DNA of 64,000 bases from Altericroceibacterium xinjiangense (GTDB taxonomy: Bacteria; Pseudomonadota; Alphaproteobacteria; Sphingomonadales; Sphingomonadaceae): positions 155,851 through 219,850 of the forward strand of contig NZ_RSEK01000006.1 in the NCBI RefSeq assembly GCF_003958635.1. Direction: 5' to 3'. The notes below the pieces were generated by a model. The model did no database searches. It worked only from the letters and a program-made list of their open reading frames with translations, and was not told the origin of the DNA. Both the position numbers and the translations under genes were made by a program. Position 1 is the first letter of the stretch, and every line of letters begins with the position of its first letter. Shown here piece after piece: positions 7,637-16,850 of the stretch.

Positions 7637-9760
7637 TCAGAAGTCCGCGGAGATCGAAGCCTTGACCGTACGGGGCTGGCCCTGAAGCAGCGCGGCGCTG
7701 AAGGTGTCGAAAGCCGATGCCCAGTATCGTTCGTTCGCTATGTTATCGACCGTCAGCCGCAGCGTGACCGGCGTGTCCCCGGCCACGAAGACATAGCGCC
7801 CGCCCAGATCGAACCGGGTCCAGTCGTCCAGCTCCAGCGTGTTCGCCGCGTTCGCCCACTGCTCCCCAGTGTGGATCACTCGTCCCGTCAGGGTCAGCCC
7901 CGGCGCGAAGGGCATGTCCCATTCAAGGTTCGCGTTCGCCGCGAACTCCGGCACGCCCGCTACCGCGTTTCCGCCCTCGAACTCGGCATCGATCACCGTC
8001 AGGCCGGATATCAGACGCAGTCCGGGCGCAATGGCGCCGTTGAGCGTGAACTCCAGCCCGCGGTGCCGCTGGTCCCCCACATATCCGTAGGAACCATCAG
8101 GCAGGATACCTTCACCCGGACGTTCAATGTTGAAGAGCGCCAGTGCGGCGAACATCCGGCCCAGATCCATCTTGCCGCCCACTTCGTACTGAACGGAACG
8201 ACGAGGGGCCAGCATTTCCCCGGGGTTGCTCAGAGCGGGATCGATGGGCGTGGTCGGCCCTTGCTGCAGCGCCTCAATCCGGTTGGCATAAAGCGAAACG
8301 TTCGAAACGGGCTTCGCAACAATACCCACAACCGGCGTCAGCGCGTCTTCGTTATACGTCATATCGAGCTGGCCGCCGTTGTAGGCGCTGTAGCTCTTCA
8401 CCCGGATGGCCTGCAGCCGCAGACCGGCTATCAGCAGCACCCGATCCTGCAGAAAACCAATCGTATCGGAGGCAAAGGCGCTCATCAGCCGGGTGCGCGC
8501 GATCGGGAAAGGATCGTCCAGGTCGCCCCCGACGATTGTAGAACTCGGCAGCTCGACCTGCACAGGATCGTACAGGTTCGTGGCAAACCCCGCGTAACCC
8601 GGTCCGTACCGGAAGTCGAACGCGTTGCGGTTCACCTGCCACACCGCATTGCCGCCGACGTTGATCTCATGCGTGATGGCGGCACCGAACTTCGACCGCA
8701 GCCCCGCTTCCAGCGCTTCGTTGTTGTCGGTCCGCGGGACGTAAAGGGCGTTGCCGGTAGCAGCCCCGGTTGCGGCATCCAGCACCGTGATCCCGCCGTA
8801 GATCCCTTCCTCGCTCCCGTCTCGCGCGCCGGCCCGGGCATAGAGCAGCGTATCGGGTGCGAGATCGTACTCTGCGCTGACCGTTCCGAACACATCGCGC
8901 AGATCGGTATAGGTGAAGTCGGACGCGTAGTTCGCGTCCGCTTCCGGAACACGGGGGATTGCATTGGAGCCAAGCGTCACTTTCGGCCGCAGGTTGTCGA
9001 CCTGGACGCTTTGCCACGCAAGATCGACCGCAACCCGCGCCCGCTCTCCGCGCCAGTCGAATGCAGTACCCAGCACCTTCGTGCTCCGGTCCTCCCCGTC
9101 TATCGCCACTTCGCCGTCTCGATAGGCCCCGTTGATCCGCACACCCCACTGGCCATCAGGCCCGAACCGGCGGGCCACGTCGAAGCTGACACCAAAGTGC
9201 GCCTCTTCAGTGTAACCCACCGTCGCGCGCGTGAGCGGAAGAAGGCCCGCCCGCTTGAGCACGAGGTTCACGCTGCCGCCCACTCCCGATCCGCCGGGAG
9301 CCGCGCCGTAGAGGAAGGCGTTGGCGCCGTTCAGCACTTGCACGCTTTCGAACAGTTCCGGCGCGATCAACTGGCGCGGGGTTATGCCGTACAAGCCGTT
9401 CAGCCCCACGTCGTCTCCGTACAGCGTGAAGCCGCGGATGATGAACTGTTCGGCCGCGTTTCCGAAGCCGTAGGTCGTGCGAATGGTCGGATCGTTCTGC
9501 AGCACTTCGCCCAGGGTCAGCGGCTGCTGGTTGAGGATCAGCGCCTCGCTGTAGCTGCGGATCGCGAACGGCAGGTCTTCCGCCGGTTTATCACCCAGCA
9601 CGCCCGCGCTCCCGCCGTTGATGACTTCGGTCGCGTTGCGGGCCTGTGCCGTCACGATGATCTCGCTGGTCACCTCCTGCGCGAAAGCGGGCTGCGCGAG
9701 TGCGGCGGCGATCACGAATGCCGGCAGGAATGCAGTCCGGGCAGCCTTTTGGCTAAACAT
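7637..9760 (-). CDS. TonB-dependent siderophore receptor
   Basis: 707 residues. Outer-membrane ferric-siderophore importer. The signal peptide ends at QPAFA-QE. The plug domain contains EIIVTAQ, EDLPFAIRSYSE, LGEVLQNDPTIRTTYG, FIIRGF and a VLNGANAFLYGAAPGGSGVGG loop; a beta-barrel follows, ending in SISADF with a terminal Phe as usual for outer-membrane proteins. It is the last gene of a three-gene unit with a PepSY membrane protein and a short membrane protein, behind a Fur-like box. The ligand cannot be told from sequence. Confidence 0.93.
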   Translation of the reverse strand: MFSQKAARTAFLPAFVIAAALAQPAFAQEVTSEIIVTAQARNATEVINGGSAGVLGDKPAEDLPFAIRSYSEALILNQQPLTLGEVLQNDPTIRTTYGFGNAAEQFIIRGFTLYGDDVGLNGLYGITPRQLIAPELFESVQVLNGANAFLYGAAPGGSGVGGSVNLVLKRAGLLPLTRATVGYTEEAHFGVSFDVARRFGPDGQWGVRINGAYRDGEVAIDGEDRSTKVLGTAFDWRGERARVAVDLAWQSVQVDNLRPKVTLGSNAIPRVPEADANYASDFTYTDLRDVFGTVSAEYDLAPDTLLYARAGARDGSEEGIYGGITVLDAATGAATGNALYVPRTDNNEALEAGLRSKFGAAITHEINVGGNAVWQVNRNAFDFRYGPGYAGFATNLYDPVQVELPSSTIVGGDLDDPFPIARTRLMSAFASDTIGFLQDRVLLIAGLRLQAIRVKSYSAYNGGQLDMTYNEDALTPVVGIVAKPVSNVSLYANRIEALQQGPTTPIDPALSNPGEMLAPRRSVQYEVGGKMDLGRMFAALALFNIERPGEGILPDGSYGYVGDQRHRGLEFTLNGAIAPGLRLISGLTVIDAEFEGGNAVAGVPEFAANANLEWDMPFAPGLTLTGRVIHTGEQWANAANTLELDDWTRFDLGGRYVFVAGDTPVTLRLTVDNIANERYWASAFDTFSAALLQGQPRTVKASISADF

Positions 9761-9772
9761 TTGTCGTGTCTC

Positions 9773-9973
9773 TCACTTCTTGTTGTCTTGGCGGCGGCCC
9801 CAGGCAACCACCAGCGCGGCCGGCGCGCTGGCGAGCAGGACCCATGCGGCGAAATCGGGCAAGCCGTCTCCGGTCAGGCCGAGCAGCAGCCCGGCAACGG
9901 TGGAGATCGCCAGAACCAGCGGCCACGCGAAAGCCTGCCCCAAGGAGCGTGCAGGGCGACGCGGCTTCATCAT
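9773..9973 (-). CDS. Small inner-membrane protein of the iron operon
   Basis: 66 residues. A basic N-terminus (MMKPRRPARS) precedes two hydrophobic segments (about residues 15-30 and 40-57) and a charged tail RRQDNKK. The ATG at 9973 overlaps the stop of the PepSY gene by four bases (ATGA), and the receptor follows 12 bases after its stop, so it sits inside the operon. A longer reading to 10066 would run well into the PepSY gene. I do not recognise the family. A helper of the PepSY reductase or a small subunit is a guess from context. Confidence 0.75.
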   Translation of the reverse strand: MMKPRRPARSLGQAFAWPLVLAISTVAGLLLGLTGDGLPDFAAWVLLASAPAALVVAWGRRQDNKK

Positions 9974-11124
9974 GCAAGCTCGCCGCTTGCCCCGCTGGCG
10001 ATCTCCGCAACCCGGCGCTCGACCGCACCGGGTCGGCGGCGCAGCCACAGCAGGACGCCAGTCCACAGGATCCAGACGGTCGCCAGCGTCAGGGCGGCCC
10101 AGATGATCTTCAGCGGCAGGCCCGCGTAATCGCCGAAGTGCAACGGCTTCGACATCATCAGGGCCTGGTTGATCGGCGGCATCGCGCGCGCATCGGTCAG
10201 CGCGCCGGTTTGCGCATCGATCAGCGCCGGTGTCAGCAGATGCTGGGTCAGCGGCGTATCGCCTTGGAAGAACACGGCGTAGTGATGCGCGGAGCTGTAG
10301 CTGCCGCCGGGAAAGGCGATGAACTGGGGTGAACGCCCCGGCAAGGCCGCCTGCGCCGCCGCCATTGCCATGTCCAGCGATCCGTAGCGATCCGGGGAAA
10401 GCGGCGCCGCTCCCGCATAGGCCGATGTCATCGCCGCGAGTTCCGTGTTGCGCCAGTTGTCGGTCAGCGGATCGGCGAAGGCGTTGATTGCCCCGGTCAG
10501 CCCGATCACCAGCATCCAGGCGAGCGCCACGATGCCGAGCAGATTGTGCTGGTCCAGCCAGCCGGTGCGCTTGCTGCGCCCCAGCCGCAGCGTTCCAAAG
10601 TCGAGGCGGCGCATGAACGGGGCGTAGAGCACCGCACCGGAAACCAGCGCCACGACAAACAGCAGCCCCATCGCGCCCAGCAGCAGCATTCCCGGCAGAC
10701 CGAGAAACACGTCGGTGTGCAGCTGGAGGATGAAATCCATGAACCCGCCGGTCGGCGCCGGGCCGAGCGGCGTGCCGCTTGCCCGATCAAAGAACAGAAG
10801 GGTCATCGCGCTGCCCGGCGCATCGGGGCTTGGCCCGGTGGTGATGGTAAGCAGCGGACTGTCCGGGCTGAATGCCATGAACAACGGCACTTCCCTTGGC
10901 CGATCGGCCAGGGCGCGCGACAGCATCGTGTCCAGCGGAACGCCCCCTTCGGCCGAAGGGATGCCGGCGAGCCGCGCTTCATAGTCCTCTCCCGCCAGGA
11001 CATCGATCTCATCATGGAAGATCAGCGGCAGCCCGGTGACGCACAGCATCAGCAGGAACAGCGTGGGAATCAGGCTGCTCCACTTGTGCACGATATACCA
11101 GCGGCGGATCGCAGCGCTCTTCAT
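9970..11124 (-). CDS. PepSY-associated transmembrane protein (PiuB-like, iron uptake)
   Basis: 384 residues with four clear membrane spans: LIPTLFLLMLCVTGLPL near the start, LLLGAMGLLFVVALVSGAVLYA near the middle, a third at ALAWMLVIGLTGAI, and one at the C-terminus (IIWAALTLATVWILWTGVLLW). A PepSY-type periplasmic region lies between the first two. The N-terminal RRWYIVHKWSSL carries a conserved His. Family members are thought to be heme-bearing ferric-siderophore reductases of the inner membrane. The ATG at 11124 is chosen; the only longer option uses TTG. A Fur-like box lies 36 bases upstream. Confidence 0.88.
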   Translation of the reverse strand: MKSAAIRRWYIVHKWSSLIPTLFLLMLCVTGLPLIFHDEIDVLAGEDYEARLAGIPSAEGGVPLDTMLSRALADRPREVPLFMAFSPDSPLLTITTGPSPDAPGSAMTLLFFDRASGTPLGPAPTGGFMDFILQLHTDVFLGLPGMLLLGAMGLLFVVALVSGAVLYAPFMRRLDFGTLRLGRSKRTGWLDQHNLLGIVALAWMLVIGLTGAINAFADPLTDNWRNTELAAMTSAYAGAAPLSPDRYGSLDMAMAAAQAALPGRSPQFIAFPGGSYSSAHHYAVFFQGDTPLTQHLLTPALIDAQTGALTDARAMPPINQALMMSKPLHFGDYAGLPLKIIWAALTLATVWILWTGVLLWLRRRPGAVERRVAEIASGASGELA

Positions 11125-11160
11125 GGGCTGCGCCCTATTCGCCGCCCCGATTCCGGTCAA

Positions 11161-11175
11161 TGCAAATCACTCGCA
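11161..11175. promoter_or_regulatory. Fur-type iron box before the PepSY/receptor operon
   Basis: The minus strand reads TGCGAGTGATTTGCA, an imperfect dyad. It matches 9 of 14 positions of the Fur 7-1-7 consensus TGATAATNATTATCA and closely resembles the boxes at 49874 and 53706. It lies 36 bases before the PepSY start and 100 bases before the divergent DUF4336 gene. Found by eye, not scored. Confidence 0.6.
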
Positions 11176-11275
11176 ATAGCGCGGAGCTTTGCGCCTATCG
11201 GTCCTCACCGCGGGAACGGACTCGCCGCCTGTTCGCTGCTTTTTTAACTCCCTTGATCGTGTTCGCGAGGATCGC

Positions 11276-12097
11276 ATGAAAACCGGAACGAAGCTTCTGA
11301 CCGCAACCGCCGCATTAGGCGCTGGCGCGCTGGCCGCGTATGCCCTGTCCCGTCGGCAGGGACCGGGGGGAACCGACCCGCTCGTTACGTACCCACCGAC
11401 CGACACGCTGAAACCAGTGGCCGACAACGTCTGGATCGTCGACAGCGGCCCGATCCACCCGATGGGCTTGTCCTTGCCGGTGCGGATGACGGTGATCCGG
11501 CTCGCATCGGGCGATCTCCTGCTTCATTCCCCGACGCAGTATTCGCCCGAAATGGCGCGGCAGATCGAGGAACTTGGCCCTGTTCGCCACCTGGTCGCCC
11601 CCAGCATCGGACACTGGACCTTTTTGCAGGATTGGGAACAGGCTTATCCGGAAGCGATCACCTGGGCAGTTCCGGGCTTGCGCAATCGCTTTCAGGTCCG
11701 CCGATCCGGCGTGCGGCTGGACCGCGACCTTGGACCCGTACCCCCGGGGGCATGGTCGGACGAAATCGAGCAAGGCATCATCGAGGGCAAGGGCTTCCGG
11801 GAAGCCTGGTTCTTCCACACGCCTTCCCGCACCTTGCTGCTGACCGACCTGATCGACAATCTTGAACCGGAGAAGCTGCCGGCCGTAAGCGGAATGGTGA
11901 TGGAGGCCGCGATGGCTACCAGCGCCACCACTCCTGCTCACGCACGCGCCGCGATCAAGCTGGGAGGTGCGCAAGCCAAGGCGAGTGTGCGCCGCTTGTC
12001 CGGCCTTGCACCCGAACGCGTGATCTTTGCCCACGGAGACTGGTTCGCCGAACGCGGAGCGGAGCGGCTGCGCCAGGCGCTGGCCTGGCTTGGCTGA
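11276..12097 (+). CDS. DUF4336 domain protein, membrane-anchored or exported
   Basis: 273 residues. A hydrophobic N-terminus (LLTATAALGAGALAAYAL) is followed by a DUF4336 domain: VADNVWIVDSGPI, LLHSPTQYSPEMARQIEELG, HLVAPSIGHWTFLQDW, and FFHTPSRTLLLTDLIDN. The layout recalls a metallo-beta-lactamase fold whose metal HxHxDH motif is missing, so catalysis is doubtful. ATG at 11276 follows GAGG; the frame is open further upstream to 11189, but that part is not protein-like. The Nudix gene starts 8 bases downstream. Role unknown. Confidence 0.85.
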   Translation: MKTGTKLLTATAALGAGALAAYALSRRQGPGGTDPLVTYPPTDTLKPVADNVWIVDSGPIHPMGLSLPVRMTVIRLASGDLLLHSPTQYSPEMARQIEELGPVRHLVAPSIGHWTFLQDWEQAYPEAITWAVPGLRNRFQVRRSGVRLDRDLGPVPPGAWSDEIEQGIIEGKGFREAWFFHTPSRTLLLTDLIDNLEPEKLPAVSGMVMEAAMATSATTPAHARAAIKLGGAQAKASVRRLSGLAPERVIFAHGDWFAERGAERLRQALAWLG

Positions 12098-12105
12098 GAC
12101 AAGGA

Positions 12106-12609
12106 ATGGGCGGCCGGGCAAAAGGCAAGGAACGGAGCGCCGGGGTGCTGCTTTTCCGGCGACGTGGCCCGGACGTCGAAGTGCTGCTGATCAAGCCGGG
12201 GGGCCCGTACTGGACAAGTCGCGACGTGGGGGCCTGGCAGATCCCGAAGGGCCTGATCGAAGAAGGCGAGAGCCCGCTGGTCGCAGCGATGCGCGAAGCG
12301 GAAGAGGAACTCGGGACACCGCTTGCGGACACGCCGGAACCGCTGGCGACTGTCCGGCAGGCTGGCGGGAAGCTGGTGGAGGCGTTTGCACTGGAACAGG
12401 ATCTCGATCACGAGACGGTCCGCAGCAACACCTACCGCATGGAGTGGCCGCCCAAAAGCGGAGCCTGGGCTGAATTTCCTGAAGTGGAGATCGCACGCTG
12501 GTTTCCGCTCAGGAAGGCGGAAACGATGATGCTGACCAGCCAGAAGCCGCTACTGTACGCCTTGGAAGATCGGCTGAAGTCCTCCGGATCGGCACCCCCT
12601 TCGCGTTAA
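12106..12609 (+). CDS. NUDIX hydrolase
   Basis: 167 residues. The Nudix box is intact: GLIEEGESPLVAAM followed by REAEEELG, with the Gly, Glu and paired Glu residues that bind Mg2+. The start SAGVLLFRRRGPDVEVLLIKPGGPYW and the WQIPKG just before the box resemble diadenosine-polyphosphate or house-cleaning Nudix enzymes. The start follows AAGGA, 8 bases after the DUF4336 stop, so the two genes are likely co-transcribed. Substrate not assignable from sequence. Confidence 0.9.
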   Translation: MGGRAKGKERSAGVLLFRRRGPDVEVLLIKPGGPYWTSRDVGAWQIPKGLIEEGESPLVAAMREAEEELGTPLADTPEPLATVRQAGGKLVEAFALEQDLDHETVRSNTYRMEWPPKSGAWAEFPEVEIARWFPLRKAETMMLTSQKPLLYALEDRLKSSGSAPPSR

Positions 12610-12631
12610 GACCAGCGCCGGCCGGGATCCG

Positions 12632-14293
12632 TCAATCCTTGCGCGCCAGCCCGACGCTGGTCGCACCGCAGCGGAACCAGTTGTAGCCATACGGATCGAT
12701 CACGAAGCGGTACATGCCGTCGGCTTGCGGCTGTACGTGATCGTTCGACAGCAGGTTGATGAGCGGCGGCTTTTCCTGTTCGTCTTCATTGATCCTGAAT
12801 TCCACCTGCCGCGGCTGCCCGTCAAAGTTGTGCACCGTCAGGATCGCGGAACCCTCCCATTCGTGGCACATCGCCAGGATTTCCGGCTCGGTCTCGATGA
12901 TCCGGAAGGCGCCATAGCCGATTTCCGGCAGTTCCTGGCGCAGGCGAATGATGCGCTCGAACCAGTTGAGAAGAGATTCCGGGTCCCGCCGCTGCTGCGA
13001 GACGTTGACTTCGTGGAAGCCGTAAGGCCCGTGCTCGATCAGCGGGATACAGGCTTCTTCGGCGGTGGTGAAACCGCCTTGGCCGTGCTCGTCCCACTGC
13101 ATGGGCGTGCGGATGGCGGTGCGCCCTTCCAGGTCCAGATTCTCGCCCATCCCGATTTCGTCGCCGTACCGCAGCACGGGGGTTCCGGGCAGGCTCATCA
13201 AGAGGCTGTTCGCAGCCTTGATCCGCCGCTGATCACCCTTCAGCATCGGCCCCAGACGGCGGCGGATGCCCCGGTCAAACACGCGCATCCCCTCATCCGG
13301 AGCCATTTCGTCATAGACCTTCTGCCGCTGCTCCTCGGTCAGCCGGCTGAGATCGAGCTCATCGTGGTTGCGCAGGAACTGGGCCCACTGGCTGCTTTGC
13401 GGAATCTCGCGCGTCTTTTCGAGCCCTTCCTTGAGCGGCCCCGCATCCCCAGTGGCAAAGGCATAGAAGATGCGCGGATTGACCCAAAAGTTGAACATCA
13501 TGTGCAGGCGCTCGGCCGATGGGCCGAAATACTCGATGCTGGCCTCCGGTTTCACGTTGGCTTCGGCCAGCAGGACCGAATCTCCGTCACGGAACTGGGA
13601 GAACTCGCGCATCTTGCGCAGCAGTGCGAACTCCCGCTCGGTGCCGCCTGCCTCCTCATGCTCGTCCGTCGCGATGATGAAGGGCACCGCGTCGAGCCGG
13701 AAGCCAGACACGCCCAGCCGCAGCCAGAAGCCCATGATTCTCAGGATTTCCGCCTGCACCTCGGGGTTCTTCATGTTGAGATCGGGCTGAAATTTGTGGA
13801 ATCGGTGGAAATACCAGGCGCGCGCCTTCTTGTCGTACGTCCAGACGGCTTCCTGCTTGCCGGGAAACACCATGCCCTCATGGATGTTTTCCGGCTTTTC
13901 CTTGGACCACATGTACCAGTCCCGCTTGGGATTGTCGGGACTGGAGCGGCTTTCCTGGAACCAGGGGTGCTGGTCCGACGTGTGATTGAACACGAGGTCC
14001 ATCATCACCCGGATGCCGCGCTGCGCGCATTGATCGGTGAATTCGACGAAGTCTCCCAGCGTCCCGAATCGCGGATCGACACTGTAGTAGTCGGAAACGT
14101 CGTACCCGTGGTCCTGCCTCGGGCTGGACTGGAAGGGCAGCAGCCAGATGGCCCCTACGCCTATGCCGTGGATGTGATCGAGACGACGCGCCAACCCCTT
14201 GAAGTCGCCGATTCCATCGCCATTCCCGTCCATGTAGCTCTCGACATTGACGGAATAGATGATGGCGTTTTTGTACCAGACCATCTGAACCAT
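12632..14293 (-). CDS. GH13 alpha-amylase family enzyme (trehalose-synthase-like)
   Basis: 553 residues. The GH13 barrel starts with [25 protein letters not shown]. Catalytic residues are in place: nucleophile Asp201 (GFRLDAVPF), acid/base Glu244 (LLAEANVKP) and Asp311 ([10 protein letters not shown]). [13 protein letters not shown] and RDWYMWS are typical of the trehalose synthase and GH13_16 group. A C-terminal beta domain follows. No signal peptide, so it is cytosolic and could act on trehalose, maltose or other alpha-glucosides. ATG at 14293 is chosen; 14284 or a TTG at 14320 are alternatives. It is divergent from the next gene. Confidence 0.88.
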   Translation of the reverse strand: MVQMVWYKNAIIYSVNVESYMDGNGDGIGDFKGLARRLDHIHGIGVGAIWLLPFQSSPRQDHGYDVSDYYSVDPRFGTLGDFVEFTDQCAQRGIRVMMDLVFNHTSDQHPWFQESRSSPDNPKRDWYMWSKEKPENIHEGMVFPGKQEAVWTYDKKARAWYFHRFHKFQPDLNMKNPEVQAEILRIMGFWLRLGVSGFRLDAVPFIIATDEHEEAGGTEREFALLRKMREFSQFRDGDSVLLAEANVKPEASIEYFGPSAERLHMMFNFWVNPRIFYAFATGDAGPLKEGLEKTREIPQSSQWAQFLRNHDELDLSRLTEEQRQKVYDEMAPDEGMRVFDRGIRRRLGPMLKGDQRRIKAANSLLMSLPGTPVLRYGDEIGMGENLDLEGRTAIRTPMQWDEHGQGGFTTAEEACIPLIEHGPYGFHEVNVSQQRRDPESLLNWFERIIRLRQELPEIGYGAFRIIETEPEILAMCHEWEGSAILTVHNFDGQPRQVEFRINEDEQEKPPLINLLSNDHVQPQADGMYRFVIDPYGYNWFRCGATSVGLARKD

Positions 14294-14421
14294 TCGGGGC
14301 AAACGTAGCCTCCGCTCCAACGTTCCCTCAGCCGACCCGGATTCCGAAGATTGAAACCGCTAGCCTCACCGCGGAAAAGTCCATAGACAATCGGGCAAAA
14401 GCGTTTGGGAGAGGAGCCAAC

Positions 14422-15600
14422 ATGATGACGCACCGCCGTCTCACATCTCGTATATTTACCGCGGCTTCGGCCGTCGCGGCCGCCGCAGCGTTCGTTGCCG
14501 GGCCGACCACCGCGGCCGCGCAGCAGCCCGCCGCCGATCTTACGGTCGTGCCGCCCGTTCCGACCGACTACACCCCCAAGAAGACAGAATGGGGTGACTA
14601 CGATTTCCGGGGCATCTGGCCGATCGAGAACATCCCTTCCGCGCGGATCCTGTTCCAGCGGCCCGACGCTTTCGGCAACCGCGTCTACGTGACGGATGCG
14701 GAGTTCGCCAAGCGGGTTGCTGCGGCGGAGAAATCCGACCAGGCCTACGATCCTGAGGGCGGCCTGAATTCGGGCGGAACGCAGGGATTGGTCGATTGGC
14801 TGAGGACAAACCCCTTCGGCCGCCGCACGTCCATGCTGGTCAGTCCGGCGGATGGCCAGCTGCCGGCCCTGACGCCCGAGGCAGAGGCCCTGTACAAGGC
14901 CGGACGGTCCGGCTGGGTTCCAGGCCAGCACTATGACTGGGTCGACGATTTCGACAGTTGGGATCGCTGCATCAGCCGCGGCTTTCCAGCCTCGATGTTC
15001 CCGTTCCGCTACAACAACGGGATCCGGGTGTGGCAGGCACCCGGCTATGTCGTGATCGATCTGGAAATGCTGGGGACGCGGGTGATCCCGCTGGGCGATT
15101 CACCCGCCTGGCCGGGCAATGTCGAAGCCTGGATGGGCAACAGCCGCGGCCATTGGGAAGGCAAGACGCTGGTGATCGAGACGGACAACATCAAGTCCGG
15201 CGACAGCGCCACGCGTGAGCACGGCAAGCGCGCCGCCTCCCCGGTGAACATGGCGACGCAGAACGTGCCGCCGTTCAACACCATCCCGACGAGCGCGCAG
15301 GCGAAAACCGTGGAGCGCCTGACGATGACCGGGCCGGACACGATCGTGTACGAAATCACCTATGAAGATCCGGAGGTGTTCACCGCCCCCTGGACCGCTC
15401 GGCTCGATTGGACCCGCAACCAGGACTACAAGTTCTACGAATACGCCTGCCATGAAGGCAACGTGCAGCTGCGTAACTACGTCAGCGCTTCCCGCGCTCA
15501 CCGGGCAGATATTGCCGCCGGCAGGGTCCCGGCGGAAGAAGAGGATTCGCGCGAACGGTTTGCACAGCAGTTCGACTTCGATCCGGCAGCGATGCCCTGA
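14422..15600 (+). CDS. Secreted protein of unknown function
   Basis: 392 residues with a Sec signal peptide (hydrophobic AASAVAAAAAFVAG, cleavage near TAAA-QQ). The mature part has recurrent aromatic motifs (WGDYDFRGIWPIENI, WEGKTLVIETDNI, YEYACHEGN) that I recall from a widespread uncharacterised periplasmic family of environmental bacteria. ATG at 14422 follows a doubled GGAGAGGAG site. No catalytic motif recognised. It is a single gene ended by a strong hairpin. Confidence 0.85.
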   Translation: MMTHRRLTSRIFTAASAVAAAAAFVAGPTTAAAQQPAADLTVVPPVPTDYTPKKTEWGDYDFRGIWPIENIPSARILFQRPDAFGNRVYVTDAEFAKRVAAAEKSDQAYDPEGGLNSGGTQGLVDWLRTNPFGRRTSMLVSPADGQLPALTPEAEALYKAGRSGWVPGQHYDWVDDFDSWDRCISRGFPASMFPFRYNNGIRVWQAPGYVVIDLEMLGTRVIPLGDSPAWPGNVEAWMGNSRGHWEGKTLVIETDNIKSGDSATREHGKRAASPVNMATQNVPPFNTIPTSAQAKTVERLTMTGPDTIVYEITYEDPEVFTAPWTARLDWTRNQDYKFYEYACHEGNVQLRNYVSASRAHRADIAAGRVPAEEEDSRERFAQQFDFDPAAMP

Positions 15601-15626
15601 TCCGCAGGTACGCCTGACGATTACAA

Positions 15627-15657
15627 GGAGCCGCTGGCCGGGTGTTCCAGCGGCTCC
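15627..15657. terminator. Bidirectional hairpin between convergent genes
   Basis: Perfect 11-base stem GGAGCCGCTGG (15627-15637) and CCAGCGGCTCC (15647-15657) with a 9-base loop. It sits between the secreted-protein gene and pobA, which converge. Only short T stretches flank it, so it may act as a weak terminator for both. Confidence 0.7.
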
Positions 15658-15671
15658 TTCCAAATCATCTT

Positions 15672-16841
15672 CTACACCGGCAGGCCGACATAGTTCTCCG
15701 CGATTGCGGTCTGCGCTGCGCGGCTGGACGCGATGTAGTCCAGCTCGGCCACCTGCATCATCCGCTCGAACGGGCCATCCTCCGGAAAGCGGTGCATCAG
15801 GCGCGTGAGCGACCAGGAAAACCGCTCCGCCTTCCACACCCGCGCGAGCGCCTTGTCCGAATAATGGGCGATTGCATCGGCGCTGTTCTTGCAAAAAAAG
15901 CCGATCAGCGCCTCTGCCGCGTAGTGGACATCGGACGCCGCCAGATTCAGCCCCTTGGCCCCGGTTGGCGGTACGATGTGTGCCGCATCGCCGCACAGCA
16001 GCAGGCTCTCGTGGCGCATCGGCGCAAAGACGTAGGATCGCAGGGGCGCGATCGACTTCTCGATCGATGGGCCGCGCGTAATGTTGGCCGCTGCCTCGGG
16101 CCCGAGCCGGATCGCCAGTTCATCCCAGATCCGCTCATCGGGCCAGTCCTCGACCCGCTCAGTCAGCGGCACGTCGATGTAGTAGCGGCTGCGGGTTGCG
16201 GACCGCATGGACGCAAGCGCGAAACCGCGTTCGTGGTTGGCGTAGATCAGTTCGGAACTGCAAGGCGGCACGTCGGCCAGGATGCCGAGCCAGCCGAACG
16301 GGTACACCCGCTCATACTCCTGCCCTGCATCGATGGGGATCGCCTGACGCGAAGGGCCGTGGAACCCGTCGCACCCGGCGACGAACCGGCAGTCCACTCG
16401 CCGCTCGGCGCCGTCCTTGCGGTAAGTGACGTAAGGCGCGTCCGTTTCGACGTCATGAAGCGCGGCATCCTCCGCCCCATAGATTACTTCCAGCCCGCGC
16501 TCCTCGCGCGCTTCCATCAGGTCCCGCGTCAACTCGGTCTGGCCGTAGACCACCACGTTCTTGCCGGTAAGCTCGGTCAGCGGAATGCGCACCAGTCGCT
16601 CTCCGTCAGCCAGGTTGAAGCCTTCCTCGACCAGTCCTTCAGCCTTCAGCCGGGCATCGAGGCCCAGCCGCTCCATCAGCGTGACGGTAACTTGCTCCAG
16701 CACCCCGGCGCGGATGCGGCCAAGCACGTAATCGGGGCTGCGCCGCTCAAGGACAACGCAGTCGACTCCTTCTGCCCGCAACAAGTGGCCAAGCAAAAGC
16801 CCCGCGGGCCCTGCCCCGATAATGCAGACTTGCGTATTCAT
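15672..16841 (-). CDS. pobA: 4-hydroxybenzoate 3-monooxygenase (PobA)
   Basis: 389 residues (the family is about 394). A flavoprotein hydroxylase turning 4-hydroxybenzoate into protocatechuate with NADPH and O2. FAD motifs: GAGPAG at residues 9-14, the FVAGCDGFHGPSR 'DG' segment near 155, and LLLCGDAAHIVPPTGAKGLN near 280. GRIRAGVLEQ in the N-terminal part matches the PobA NADPH/substrate region. The ATG at 16841 follows AAAGG, 9 bases after the aldehyde dehydrogenase stop. No pobR regulator or protocatechuate ring-cleavage gene lies in the window. Confidence 0.95.
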   Translation of the reverse strand: MNTQVCIIGAGPAGLLLGHLLRAEGVDCVVLERRSPDYVLGRIRAGVLEQVTVTLMERLGLDARLKAEGLVEEGFNLADGERLVRIPLTELTGKNVVVYGQTELTRDLMEAREERGLEVIYGAEDAALHDVETDAPYVTYRKDGAERRVDCRFVAGCDGFHGPSRQAIPIDAGQEYERVYPFGWLGILADVPPCSSELIYANHERGFALASMRSATRSRYYIDVPLTERVEDWPDERIWDELAIRLGPEAAANITRGPSIEKSIAPLRSYVFAPMRHESLLLCGDAAHIVPPTGAKGLNLAASDVHYAAEALIGFFCKNSADAIAHYSDKALARVWKAERFSWSLTRLMHRFPEDGPFERMMQVAELDYIASSRAAQTAIAENYVGLPV

Positions 16842-16850
16842 GGGCGCCTT

